From: Takakia lepidozioides
Lineage: Eukaryota > Streptophyta > Takakiopsida > Takakiales > Takakiaceae
Assembly (NCBI GenBank): GCA_030704615.1
Contig: CM060733.1
Span: 5,086,001-5,146,000 of the forward strand
Direction: 5' to 3'
Length of the DNA stretch: 60,000 bases
Part shown: positions 1 to 10,499 of the stretch, piece by piece
How the letters are laid out: the number at the start of each line of letters is the position of its first letter
Position numbering within the stretch: position 1 is the first letter of the stretch
The notes under the pieces: generated by a model
What the model saw: only the letters and a program-made list of their open reading frames with translations
Databases searched by the model: none
Told to the model about the DNA's origin: nothing
Made by a program: the position numbers and the translations under genes

Positions 1-458
1 ATGATGGGTGGGGTACCGATCTGATCTTTGGAGGGCTTGGCAAGTTGGAACATGAAAGCATTTGAAACTATACATTTATAGACAACCAACATTCTTTCTT
101 ATTCCACAGGTTCACTCACTAATTACAGCATGAAACATGAATACATTTAGACGTGTGGCCTTAAAGTCAGGTAGTCCATGAAGTCGCACAAAGACTCCAA
201 TCTCCTCTAGTGTGTGAGATGCAAATCTCTATCTGCCTTCAGCACTTGGGGAATTTCGCATTTGAATTTTGAATGCATGTGGTGGAGTAGTGACTGTGAC
301 TTCTATCACTACAAAGGCAGTCATTTCATTGCTTAGTTGTAGTCATATAGTCATCAGTCAGAGACATGAATATGAATATGTCACTACAACTATGACTTCT
401 ATCACTGCAAATGTCTTGATTTCAATTGGGTACTTGTAGCCATACACTCAGATATTAG
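1..458. other. AT-rich flank without a recognisable gene
   Basis: No coding segment with a recognisable family is visible. Short words such as TAGTCAT and CACTACAA recur between about 285 and 400, resembling the subterminal words of the CACTA element at the right end of the window. No paired terminus is visible, so no element is called. Confidence 0.4.
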
Positions 459-479
459 GTGTCGCCTCCTGACCAAGAA

Positions 480-640
480 GGCGGGCACAGAGATGGTAGA
501 GAGGCAAAGAAATCGAGAGAGACGAGGGAAGACGGAGGAGGCGAGATTGTTGTGGTGTTGCTGTTCGAGATTGGGGCTTTGAGAGGCGTGAGCACCGAGA
601 AGGTGAGGGCGGCGCACTTGCTGGTGAGAACAGTGCTGGA
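480..640 (+). repeat. First copy of a duplicated exon-like block (5' part)
   Basis: About 95 bases here (roughly 535-633) recur nearly unchanged at about 6166-6273, in the same orientation. On + one frame reads EKVRAAHLLV before a possible GTGAG donor. That peptide resembles the start of Pin1-type parvulins, but no second exon with the rest of that domain was found downstream of either copy, so no gene is called. The opposite strand is also open for part of the block. Confidence 0.5.
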
Positions 641-2218
641 ACAAATGGTATTATGCACGCAGTGTGAACAAACCCCATGCTTCAGGGGCTGGAGCTCTCA
701 TCAGGTGCACACTCTGACGCATTATCATTGCCACGTGCCTGCCCCAACATGTCTTTATGGTAGGACATGTTTGAGTCTTATGCAGACTTGCTGTGCTATC
801 CAATTGTGGGGTATGAGCGGGAGGGTCATGCATCCACTCTTCTGAGTTATGGGAGGTTGTTAGCTGCTAGAGAGCTACTGACATCCCCTCCTGGGATTGT
901 CAGTTGACCTGGGGGGGTTTTTTCCTGTCCAATTCAATGACCGGGAGAGAGAGTGCAGCAGGAATTCTATTTTTTGGAGAGAAGAGGACAGAGACTGGAA
1001 GGAAGGAGAGGAGGGAATCTGTTACTTTGTTTACCTAGCAAGGAGTTCATAAAGTTGAACCCTCGACTGAGATGATTGACGCATAGTTTTAGAGTAGATA
1101 TACACAGAATTGGTGATCGTATCTTGTATCTTCTGTCCATGTTTGAAAGTTAAATGAAGGCATCAGTCTACAAGGAGCTTCAAGAAGCGTTGCGTCAGCA
1201 AAATGATAACGTATTAGAGACCGTCCGTCGCAGCTACCCGTGGATTGAGTTTGACACACTAGTTGCGATTTATTCTCAAGAATGCTCACGCCATGTGCGG
1301 CTACAGCATCACAAGTTCCGTACACGTCAGCGTATTCAAGAGTACATCACAAGGTTGGTCAAATGTACTTACAAAAATACTTTCAGGATGCAGGATTGAG
1401 TGGTATGGAGTCAATTCTGGTGGTTTCAGTTCAAACATCATGCAGCAAAGATAAGCTGGAAAGATAGATTGCTCTTGATGTCTTAGCATGGTTGGGCTCT
1501 ATTACCTCACTTTAAATACATGGCGGCAAGAACTTGTAGCCACAGAGAATGTGTTGCAGATGGTGTAAGGATTGTAGAGAACTGGCCATGCAACATGACT
1601 TACACTTGAAAAAACTTAATTTATTTCCACTGTAGTGGAAATCACAGCGATCGCACGACCGTGTTCGAACAGATCACCAGACCACCTTTGTTGCATATCA
1701 TACGAGAAAAGTCTTGATCCTGTTCAGCCTAAAAGCCAAGCACTGCCTATGTCTATGTCCCATTTGATGTTGGCCACTAAGTTGTCCTGATTTGTGTGAT
1801 TGAAGGGATATCTCTGGAGCGGATGTAATGGAGATTAGCCAATCTTTTGAATTGCCACCCTGCACGCTAGCACGCTTCGTGCTGGAAACTGGAACATCTT
1901 CCCATGGTGGGCTTGCACAAAGAATCAGGTCAGACCTGCACACCTGAGTATCCTCTAAAATACCTACCACATCTCCCCGATGGTGAAGTACCATCAGAAC
2001 GCAACAAGGACAACTCGCCCCTTGTTGAAGTTTCGAGGGACAGGCTTGCACCAGATGTGTAACAGAGCCAACCCATTGACAATGACCCTGTAGCTCACCG
2101 TGTCGCAGTCATCTCCCAGGCCGTGGCGTAAGAGTTATACACCAGTGCTAAGACTCAAAGTTGTGTATATCATCTTTGCCCCATTCTAAACATACTACCC
2201 TCTCCTCGGAGCCTCTCA

Positions 2219-2345
2219 CCCCTAGCACCCCCGCCACACCCCCCCCACCACCCCCCCCACTCATTTATGCTCAGGTGCGTTGTGTGGGAGCCACTCTGAC
2301 ATTTTCCCAGCACCCCCCGGCCCACCCCCACCGGCCCCCCCTCCA
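2219..2345. repeat. C-rich tract with long C runs
   Basis: A polypyrimidine, C-dominated stretch with several runs of three to eight C on + (G runs on -), lying in the long first intron of the CDIN1-like gene. The minus strand has the run spacing expected of a G-quadruplex. No coding function is supported, although an ORF crosses it. Confidence 0.55.
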
Positions 2346-3364
2346 GACCCCAAACGCCATACCACCCGGTCCAACACGGTCGAAAGCAGTGTTCCGACTA
2401 GCACCAGCCCATGAAACCTTCACCCGTGATGCTCGCGCTCGCGACTCCTTGCGCAGTCGCGGCCGCAGTTTGGTGTAGCAGGTGGCTGGCTGTTGTGCAG
2501 GCCCATGGTTCTGCTGTACTATCGACGGCATGAGTCTAGCATCTTTGATATGCCAGGTAGACTAAGAAGTTCTTCATTAGTTCCAATGCAAAAGTATTGA
2601 CCCGATTCTGACCTGCACAAAATTTATTTTTTGCGGCTTCAATTGAACGACTGACCTTAAGTGTTTGTTTGTTACTAAGGGCAATCATTATGTCTAGGTG
2701 AGCCTAGCATCTTCACAAGGCCTGCATAAGACACCACATATCAATACCTGTATGAAGTAATGATAATAACAGTATCTAGGGATGAGACTAAATTTTAAGA
2801 CTGTGTTAGGGCCAGAATTCTTACATCATTCTAACTTCACTCCGAAAAAGGGATAGGAACCTAGTGGCTGCCACTTCTTATGTGAGCAGGAGAACAGCTC
2901 CATATCACACCACAGATTCATTGGATGAACTCTGAACGCTCTCATGAAATCAACTGACTTGAGATGAGCAAAGCAAAAAACATGGCTGTCCATTTCTGAT
3001 GTGTTCTTATCTTTCAATCGTAGGTATGAGGTGTTGCTAGGCGAGAAGCTGCAGGATCTAGGGATTGCATTCCAGTCAGAGGATGCTTTGCGCACTGCAG
3101 GGTTTAGCAAAACCCCTGATGTAAAGCTGGAGGTTCCATTTGGTCTGTACGGGGTCGTATGGTGTGCGGGATTGACAGCAAAGCCTCATTTGGGGATGAT
3201 TGCTCTCATAAATCGCAGGCTGGCGATCAGTTTCAAAGGTTTTCTCTCAACTGTTGGTCCCATGGGTAACCATTGATGTTTTAGCTCCATCCATAGCCCT
3301 TAGGGTTCAGCGCATTCCTCTCTTAAGCATATTTTGACTTCACTACTCTCTCTCTCTCTCTGGC

Positions 3365-3490
3365 TACAGCAAACAACGTCTGATGAGTACACTCTCTCTC
3401 CACCCTTTTGTTCTGCCCAAACTGGGTGTGGAGTCTATGGCCACAAAGCTACAGCAAACAATGTCTTATAATTAAATTCTCTCTCCTCTT
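3365..3490 (+). mobile_element. Two short tandem copies of the dispersed LINE-like 3' tail
   Basis: Two adjacent copies of the tail word GCTACAGCAAACAACGTCT, in the orientation opposite to the longer copies at 18.1 and 28.9 kb. The second copy also carries the upstream CCCAAACTGGG word. Both are bordered by CT-rich runs. Located in the last intron of the CDIN1-like gene. Confidence 0.55.
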
Positions 3491-4046
3491 TGTTTTGGTT
3501 TCTTTTGATGTACTCTGAAGTGGTACTTGATTTGATCTACCCTGTCCCATTGGCCCTTGTGGCCTTCTGTGCATGTCATAAGGTTTCTTGCTTTCTTTGT
3601 TTCTCTCTCTCCTCTCCCCCCACTTTTACCCATGTGGTCTAATCAGATACCCTTTGTTTTGACTCTGTTGAAAGGATCTCACATTCAGTAGTTATGAGCC
3701 TGAAAGACGGCGGTTAGAAGAATTCAAGCAAGTCACTTTGTTGTCCAGCGATGACCGAAATAGTTGCAGATATTCTACTTCCCTTTTGCTTATCAGCTTT
3801 TCTAGGGTAACTTCTAACCAGGGACTTCAATGCCGGTTCCCAAAAAATTGCAGCATAGTAAATGAGTTCTTGCTTTTCTTGCTGTCATGCAGTTATGTGA
3901 ACAGATTTGGGCCTGGAATGGTTATTTACTGGTTTGGATTCATTGACGAGTTCAATGATCATTCCGATGTACTTCTGATGGACCATTTTCCTGACAAGAG
4001 CGAGGTGTATTGTCTACCGAGGCTGCCTTTGCCATCCAGAACGTAA

Positions 4047-6050
4047 GGAGGTGAATGAAGGTGGTGGTGTGCATTAATGTTACAACTGCCTGTGCACTAT
4101 AGAGCACCACAGGTGGCCCTGTGTGAAAGAGTAATTCCAAACCGAACCCTTACTCCTCCTCAAGCTACTGTGAGTTCCGATGCAGAAAGAGATAGAACTG
4201 TGAAGATCACTGGTGAAGCTATTGCACAGTAAATTCAGTAAACAGTAAATTCATTTTTAGTTTTTAGTTTTGTTTTGGACAGCTGTTGCTACTGAATGCC
4301 CGATGGGTTGTCAGTGATTGTTATGGGAACAGCCCCAGCTTCTCCTTGCAGGAATTAAGGGACACAAAGGGAAAAGCTTTATGGACATCCCCAGTAGTAT
4401 GTCATCCCCCTCAGAGAAACCCAATCCATCATATGGTGGGCCTAAAAAAGAATGGCAGGAAATAAACCCTGCAATGTAGAGGCTGTGAATTATGACATGA
4501 TGGTGTCATAGACTTGGAAAACCTTCAGTTCCATTGCTCCTTCACTGTTCTCTCTTCTTTCTAATGCTTCAGATGCGATCAGTGTCGAGTCCAAAGTTGC
4601 TGAAAGTGGCTGAAAGCCCCATGTATGCTTATGAACTGACTTGGATTGATAAAATGTTAAGAGCAGCTATCATGCTGTTCATCAGAGAAACTAACAAGGT
4701 GGGATGCTTCAACTAAACCTCTGAGGGGCTGTTTCTCTCTGGAATTCCTTAATATGTTCAACTTTGTTGTAAGATGAGAGTTTGAGCACGTGCTCTTGCC
4801 AGTGGGTATCCAACTCCACCCTCTATCACTACGCATGTCCCAATAGCAGATCAGTACAAGGCATATGAGAATACTCATATGCTAGTATTGTACTTTTGTG
4901 TGGAACAAGTGATAGCCAACCGGGTGCACTGGTCAAGTGACTTATTAGATTTGACTTGTGGCGGGACACATTGATAGACAATGCAAAAGAGCAAGCTCAC
5001 TCACCAACATTAGTTGCCAATGCCACCAAAGTAATGTGCCTCTATATTTGGCGCCACTTTTAGTTGTGTTTCTCAGTCCCCGATTCTTCTATAGGTAGAT
5101 CAGGGTGGTTAGGAGGGTAGTAGGTTTCTGGTAACATCTTCATTGATTTCAGAGTTCATTATGTCATAGCTGCTTACATGCTCTACGTTTTTGGTGACTA
5201 GCAAGTATCCATCCGCAGCTTCAGCTCCACATAGTAGGTTGATGCGCTTCTGAACGGTTCTCAACATCAAAGTTTTTTTTTTTCACTAAGCCTCTCAAGG
5301 AAGATTTTGCTTTTATCTAAAGATCCTTTGTTTGCAATTGTCATTCGGGATGAGATGGGTACTGCCCTGATTGCTGCACAGTCATGTTGAGCCACTCAGG
5401 CTCCTCCCTCTGGATCAGCAAATAGTCCGATCACTACTGTGAGCAAACATGTGCATGTAATCTTGACATCTCCAGCTCTGTATTCTTAACGGTGGGATCC
5501 ATGGCAGCTGTTAGGGGGTTTTGCAAAATCTGAAGTTAGAAATGTTTTGTGATTCTTGATGAGCTGTCCAGCATGAAAGTTGGTGTCTAAAACCCCTACT
5601 TTACTATGAATGGTACCCCCAGAGGCAGTCCATAATAAGTAGCCACTGTGTCTTGTAATTGGCTGTGGCTCCAAGTCAGATATGCAGCCTCCCGGGAACA
5701 GGATAGAGCCACTTTGAATTCAGACTTTCAACAGCTTCACACCTCCCGGAATTGAATATGAAGAAAATTTTGGGTAATAGCTTTTTGGGAACCTGCTGAA
5801 GTGACTGTGATGTCTCTTTGCACTCTCGGATCTGTTGTTGGACCGTTCCATCGTCTGAACCTACATGTGGCCAACGGGAGGGGGGCGCAGATTCCACACA
5901 GCCCGACAATTTAATGATATAAGCAGAGTACTGCCATGCAACATGTCAACAATAGATGGAGTACTATCCAGGCAGAGAAAAGATATGGTTACCTGAGACA
6001 GAAAAAGATGTGACAAGAATAGAACTGTGAGACAAGGGGAGCCATATATG
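4047..6050. other. Intergenic region with one block of the direct duplication
   Basis: No gene is supported; ORFs here are short and match no family I recognise. About 4825-5025 recurs at about 6775-6935 (the words GGTGCACTGGTCAAGTGACT and ACACATTGATAGACAATGCA are shared), as the second block of the rearranged duplication that also includes 480-640 and 6060-6275. Confidence 0.5.
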
Positions 6051-6059
6051 GATGTGTTG

Positions 6060-6935
6060 GATAGTATATATACCTCTCTCTCGAAGAGGTTGAGAAGGGC
6101 GTGCAGAGATCTGGTTGCAGAGCAAGAAGAGGATATCAGTCAGTGCGTCGTCTTGAGATAGATTGACGGAGGAGGCGAGATCGTTGGTGCGAGATTGTTG
6201 TGGTATTCGTTTGCGAGATTCGGGCTTTGAGAGGCGTGAGCACCGAGAAGGTGAGGGCGGCGCACTTGCTGGTGAAGCAGCAATTCCGATTGTAGCTCTG
6301 CGAAACTCCCACAAGTCCGGCGGTTGAATCTTTGTGTCTTATCATGACAAAAAATTGGAATGATAGATTGCAAGAAGATATAGTCCCCCTCTAATTTTGG
6401 GGGCAGTGGCAGTTTGGGCAGTTCGGGAATGCAGATCGATAGCTGAGGAGGTGAGGAGGGAGCGCAGAAAGCTAGTTTTGCGGATGGTAGATAAGTTTAC
6501 CGATGATTTGTGGGCTATATACAATGACGATAAGGAGTACAGGAAGAGCACTAAAGACAGGATAGAGATGATGAGAGTGAGTGAGCGACGGGATTAGGAA
6601 AAGTACGAGGAAATGAAACATAGTCTGGGCACAGGCTTTCTTTTGAGAGAACACCGTTGTATCCTCAAAATCCCGTAGTTCATGTAAGAGAGAGAGAGTG
6701 GCAGTCAGCTTTCCTTCCAGCCCCGCTTCTCTATTGAACGCCCTTCACTACAACATGTTTCCGATTTCCCTATAGCAGAGCAGTACAAGGCTTCATATGA
6801 GAAGACTCCTTATTCCTCATGTGCTAAAGTTGTACTCATGGGGATGCACTGGTCAAGTGACTTGTGGCTGGACACATTGATAGACAATGCAAAAGAGCAA
6901 TTGTTTCACTCACCAACACCATTGCAAATGGGATG
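6060..6935 (+). repeat. Second copy of the duplicated blocks, shortened spacing
   Basis: Contains the copy of the 480-640 block (best match about 6166-6273) and of the 4825-5025 block (about 6775-6935), in the same order and orientation. The two blocks are about 4.2 kb apart in the first copy but only about 0.5 kb apart here. The extra DNA in the first copy includes the whole CDIN1-like locus. Confidence 0.6.
6397..6597 (+). CDS. Unidentified highly charged exon-like ORF
   Basis: Open frame of 66 codons, rich in Arg, Lys, Glu and Asp, with a stretch near residues 18-50 containing RRERRKLVLRM and DDLWAIYNDDKEYRKSTKDR, which would form an amphipathic charged helix. Several AG acceptors precede it between 6373 and 6434. 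I do not recognise the family. It lies between the two blocks of the shortened duplication copy and could be a last exon, a fragment, or chance. Confidence 0.25.
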   Translation: MGAVAVWAVRECRSIAEEVRRERRKLVLRMVDKFTDDLWAIYNDDKEYRKSTKDRIEMMRVSERRD

Positions 6936-7204
6936 GACAATCTGTCCTCTCGAAGTTTGAGTATTCCATGTACACCTGTCTTGAACTAATAAGGTAAGTC
7001 CAGTGTGGATTAGGCCTAATACTCACACACCGACAACATCTTCCTTGACCATACCAATGGCTATTTGGGGACAAAAGTTAATTGTTGGTTCCCATAGCTT
7101 CCTGCTTCTGACTTGACCATCATAGATCCAACTCTTGTGCCTTAGCAACAACTCTAATGTGGTTTAGGGTGCAAGAAGAAACATGTTCTTTGAGAACTGT
7201 GATG
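6936..7204. other. Spacer between the duplication and the GDSL repeat
   Basis: Nothing recognisable is seen in this short spacer, which separates the direct duplication from the left edge of the GDSL tandem repeat. Confidence 0.4.
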
Positions 7205-7542
7205 GCCTAGGGTTGGAAGGGGTTTTAGTTGCGAAAACTATTTGTATACAGGACAAATGTTATGTCGCACTCTCGTAGATGTTCCATGCACCCGTGTTGT
7301 TTGCCCTTTTTTGAATCAAAATTTTCACAATCATTCATTCCTTTGGCTGCCAGCTGATTATGAGTTAAAAGGTGCCACATTGTTTGGTAGTGACTGTGTT
7401 AGTATAACAATTTTTACATGGCATATGGTGGAAGCCACCAACCAGGCTCACCAGACATTGAAGACTTCACTGCTTAAAATCATTGACTACTCTTCACATC
7501 AAATGAAGCTTTTCCCACTTGAAACTGGAGTTGAGGCAGGTT

Positions 7543-10159
7543 TCAAAAACTTTCATTAGCCCCTCTTACTGGGAAGAGGAATTTGGACACTGCCTTCCAG
7601 CCTGATTCACCTGGATGATTACTGTCCCAAAAGAATGATTGCGAAGGATCTGCGCATATGGTATAGAGCGGCTTGCCATTTGCACCAACATCTCCACAAT
7701 TTTTGAGGGCCAGTTCCGCTCCTAAACAACAGGGCAAGAGGGGCTTTGATAATCCTGTGCACCAGTCAAACACCACCAAAGGTCACTGTTAGACAATGTG
7801 GGATAACGCACAGACGGCCATCAGAGAAACCTGCAAACATAAATAGTGCACACTAATGTGGGGCTAAGCTCTTAACATGATAAATAAAGAGTGACATTGT
7901 GCTCACCATAACTGGAAGGTTCCTCAAGGAGGATGGTGGTGAAGGCTTTGTATTGATCGAGTATTGTGAATGTGGAGCCAGGTAAACTACTCCTTAGTTG
8001 TGCAATGGTCTTGACCAGTGCTTCGTTGTGCTGGGTGGAGATGCTATTTTTGAATTCATCACAGGCTTTGAACCCAGGTCTCGTTGCAGACGGCAAACAC
8101 CCAAGAGGCTGCAAGTTGTTGACATAGAATGTATGGAGGCCAAGAGCATATAGACGCTTTAAGTTGTTGGCCACCTCCTGGACGACTGAAGTTATATAAG
8201 CTGGAACACCCTGCAAGCATTGATATAAGCCCATCATCAAGATATGGTACATACAACCAGACCTCCACACCCAGAATGCGACTGGGCAAACATTCAAGAA
8301 TTTGCAATAATTCAAGTCTGGCCTTCTCTCATTTCGTTTAATCACCCACAAAGCTTGAAGGCATAAATCACAATTTTATGGCAGCAGAGATCCCACGGGT
8401 GTTTGAAGGACTACAGAGGGGAGCAGGGAATGGGGAACAGAAGGAGAGCTAATGGTGTCCACTACTGAAGGCTCAGTGAAGCAATTAGACATACTTCAGG
8501 GATGAAACTTGCATTACCCTCGATATATGTACATGTGTCGAATGGAAGTGAATAACAGAGGACATAAAGAGAGCCTACAGGATCCTATATCACTGTGTGT
8601 GTATGAGAGAGGGAATCAGTGCTGGGAAATTTGGGGCAATTCCAGTCACAGAAACTTACTGCAGCAGTGCCACCACTTAGGAGATAGGCCGCATAGTCGT
8701 TGCCAGACAGACCAATGAGCGCCACTGACTGAGCAAGGAATTCCTTGGGGTAGATAGAACCAACCAGAGAGGAGAATTGGCTGACTTGGCCACTCACGGT
8801 TAGTGAGATCCCTAAGCTGTTGAGCACCCCAGCCCCACCAATGGCAAAGTTCATTCCATATTTGGGTTCGCTTGGATTTCCAACCCTTTGTTCATATGGG
8901 ATAGGCGATGGGATCTGCAGTGCCAGAGCTGCACACATTTTGATTGTTAGACTTCTCATTGGGCGATGATGTCGTCAATGCTTTCTACAAGAACATGAAC
9001 CATAAGTCCACACTAAACTACTGTACAAGAGAACATTGCTAATCCAGGTTATTTGCTCCATAACCTCATGATAAATTTTCATGGCAAAAGATGTTGTTAC
9101 CAAAGAATTCAGAGAAGACATGCCCATCAGAGAAACGGCCATCCGGACTTCCAGGCCATGTGTGACCATATGGAATGTGCCAAGGTTGGTTGAATAGCAT
9201 GTTGGTCTTGTTGCGGTTGCCTGTATCAACATATGAATCCCCAAATACAAACAGTGCATTCGGAGGTGGGCCTGCTACCATGATGTCAGCATTACCTGCG
9301 ACACAACAATGGTGGTCCAGTTCAGACAAGCTCATTCTCAGGTAAGGAGCTAGCTGTTTGTTGTCATCATCATTTCCTCCCAAGAGGAGACACAAAGCTA
9401 CCTACAAAGTATGCAAGGGTGGCCTCTTCCTAAGGGTCACTATTGGGATCGTTTTGGAAGCCTGTGTACATCAATGTTGCATCCCATCTACCACTATGAG
9501 ATTGTCGGAACACCTCCTGAAGAAATACCATCTTCTGGGGATATGCATTCAGGCAATCCCCAATTAATAATTAGGCAAGAGACAATCCTGTGTTTGCAGT
9601 TCACATTATCCCCAAATAGCAGTGGTCGGTTCCAGTCCTTCAATGTTATAGCACCTTCTGGAGCTGACATTTCCTTCTCTGTGGAATACTCTACATTCAA
9701 CAACTTGTGACCTTTCCCCATTTCGCCTCTTGTCGCCCTACAATGGAGCTCAGAAAACGTCAGGTACTTAGGTCTATGTCAAGGGCCCGCAGTAAAAGAG
9801 GCCGTGGAAGGTCAACCAACCTTGAATTGAGGCAGTCCCCTTCACATTCTCTATCACACATTGTCACGACAGGCGAAATTCCTAGTCTATCATAAAAGAG
9901 ATAATGGTGCCCCGCAGGATCGTCAAGAGACTGTGAAAAGAAGTAGCTGGAAACATGAGTCAGGTAAATTGACACACCAGCCCGAAGTGATCGAGCGACT
10001 TAGTTGAATCATACAACTAGCTGAACTCTGAGCTTTTCTAAGCCTTTCTTCTCATGCCAACAGAGATTCACACTACAAGAAGCACTCACCCAGATAGCCC
10101 ATCGACATAAATACTGTGCACAGCAACCAGAGACTCCATAGCTGCTTGCAACCTTCCAT
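7543..10159 (-). CDS. GDSL esterase/lipase, intact
   Basis: Plant GDSL (SGNH) esterase/lipase, a predicted secreted serine hydrolase acting on lipids or acyl esters in the apoplast. Five exons, in coding order: 10090-10159, 9101-9295, 8660-8928, 7907-8210, 7543-7754; splice phases agree and give 349 codons. Residues 1-24 form a hydrophobic signal peptide (LWLLCTVFMSMGYLG). Block I is FGDSYVDTGN with nucleophile Ser44, block III is SGND (Asn165), and block V carries Asp323 and His326 in WDSNHP. The last acceptor was chosen at 7755/7754 because it gives the PLLPCC segment in frame; an upstream AG would create a stop. The start is the first ATG before the signal peptide. The 5' leader upstream holds a long GA repeat (10222-10252). 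The closest relative is the broken copy 5 kb to the right. Substrate cannot be told from sequence. Confidence 0.88.
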
Positions 10160-10221
10160 GATGCAATCCCTGCGCCGCCTCCACGAACCAGGTCCTTCAG
10201 TGTATCTGTCCTTCAAGGAAA

Positions 10222-10252
<31 letters not shown>
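10222..10252. repeat. CT/GA dinucleotide microsatellite in the GDSL 5' leader
   Basis: About 15 uninterrupted CT units on + (GA on the coding strand), 60-95 bases upstream of the GDSL start codon. The paralogous position (about 15297-15307) has only a few CT units. GA-rich leaders are common promoter elements in plants, so this may affect expression. Confidence 0.9.
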
Positions 10253-10254
<2 letters not shown>

Positions 10255-10499
10255 GCTGCACTTAATCCTTGCACTTTATCCATCCAGTAGCAGTGCAGTG
10301 CAGTGTCTCCATTTAAAGCTTCCCAAGCTGTCACGGGCAAGTAGACAATCCGGTTACCAGTAACAGGGCCCCACCTCCACCATCCTTTCTTCCTCATAAT
10401 ATCCCCACGCGTAGTCTGATTCAACACGCGCCAAACAGAAGCAGGAGATGCCTGCCGAGAATGTGGAGGTTTTGCATGTACAACATTACAATACTTATT

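Larger units (their letters stand above)
1154..4046 (+). pseudogene. CDIN1-like (CDAN1-interacting nuclease 1) gene, partial and frameshifted
   Basis: Homologue of CDAN1-interacting nuclease 1 (human C15orf41), a predicted restriction-like nuclease. Exons read: 1154-1353 (N-terminal helical part, starts MKASVYKELQ), 3024-3238 (YEVLL, then the TPDVKLEVP motif and IDSKASFGDD) and 3893-4046 (NRFGPGMVIYWFGF to a stop). The conserved acidic/lysine active-site core is present. The segment of about 100 residues expected between exon 1 and the YEVLL exon was not found. Exon 1 ends and the next exon starts in compatible phase, so the two could be joined directly. Within the second exon the run of four G at 3151-3154 adds two bases relative to the family frame, shifting frame just before IDSKASFG. 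Copies of a retrotransposon tail lie in the last intron at 3365-3490. Either a pseudogene or a real gene with an assembly error and unrecognised middle exons. Confidence 0.7.
7205..10300 (-). repeat. Left unit of the GDSL tandem duplication
   Basis: This whole stretch, including the 3' flank of the GDSL gene, all introns and part of the 5' leader, is repeated at about 12355-15420 in the same orientation. Landmarks: 7211 matches 12361, the last-exon stop 7543 matches 12843, and the exon 1 donor side 10090 matches 15158. The offset is about 5.07-5.3 kb and varies because of indels. Confidence 0.9.

Noticed and set aside
285-420. TAGTCAT/CACTACAA words at the left edge as a second CACTA end
   Set aside because: Words are few and no terminal CACTA inverted repeat is bounded here.
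1698-2051. 117-codon ORF on -
   Set aside because: No recognisable domain; it lies in the intron where CDIN1 exons were sought, and neither strand gave a convincing match.
2161-2478. 105-codon ORF with Pro-rich translation
   Set aside because: Follows from the C-rich tract and matches no protein; it lies in an intron.
7755-7835. Earlier acceptor for the last GDSL exon at GCAG before GTTTCTCTGATGG
   Set aside because: It leads to an in-frame stop in both copies before the PCC segment, whereas the acceptor at 7755/7754 keeps the frame.
8059-8351. Additional ORFs over GDSL exon 4
   Set aside because: Other frames or intron read-through of the same exon; the exon borders are fixed by phase and by the paralogue.
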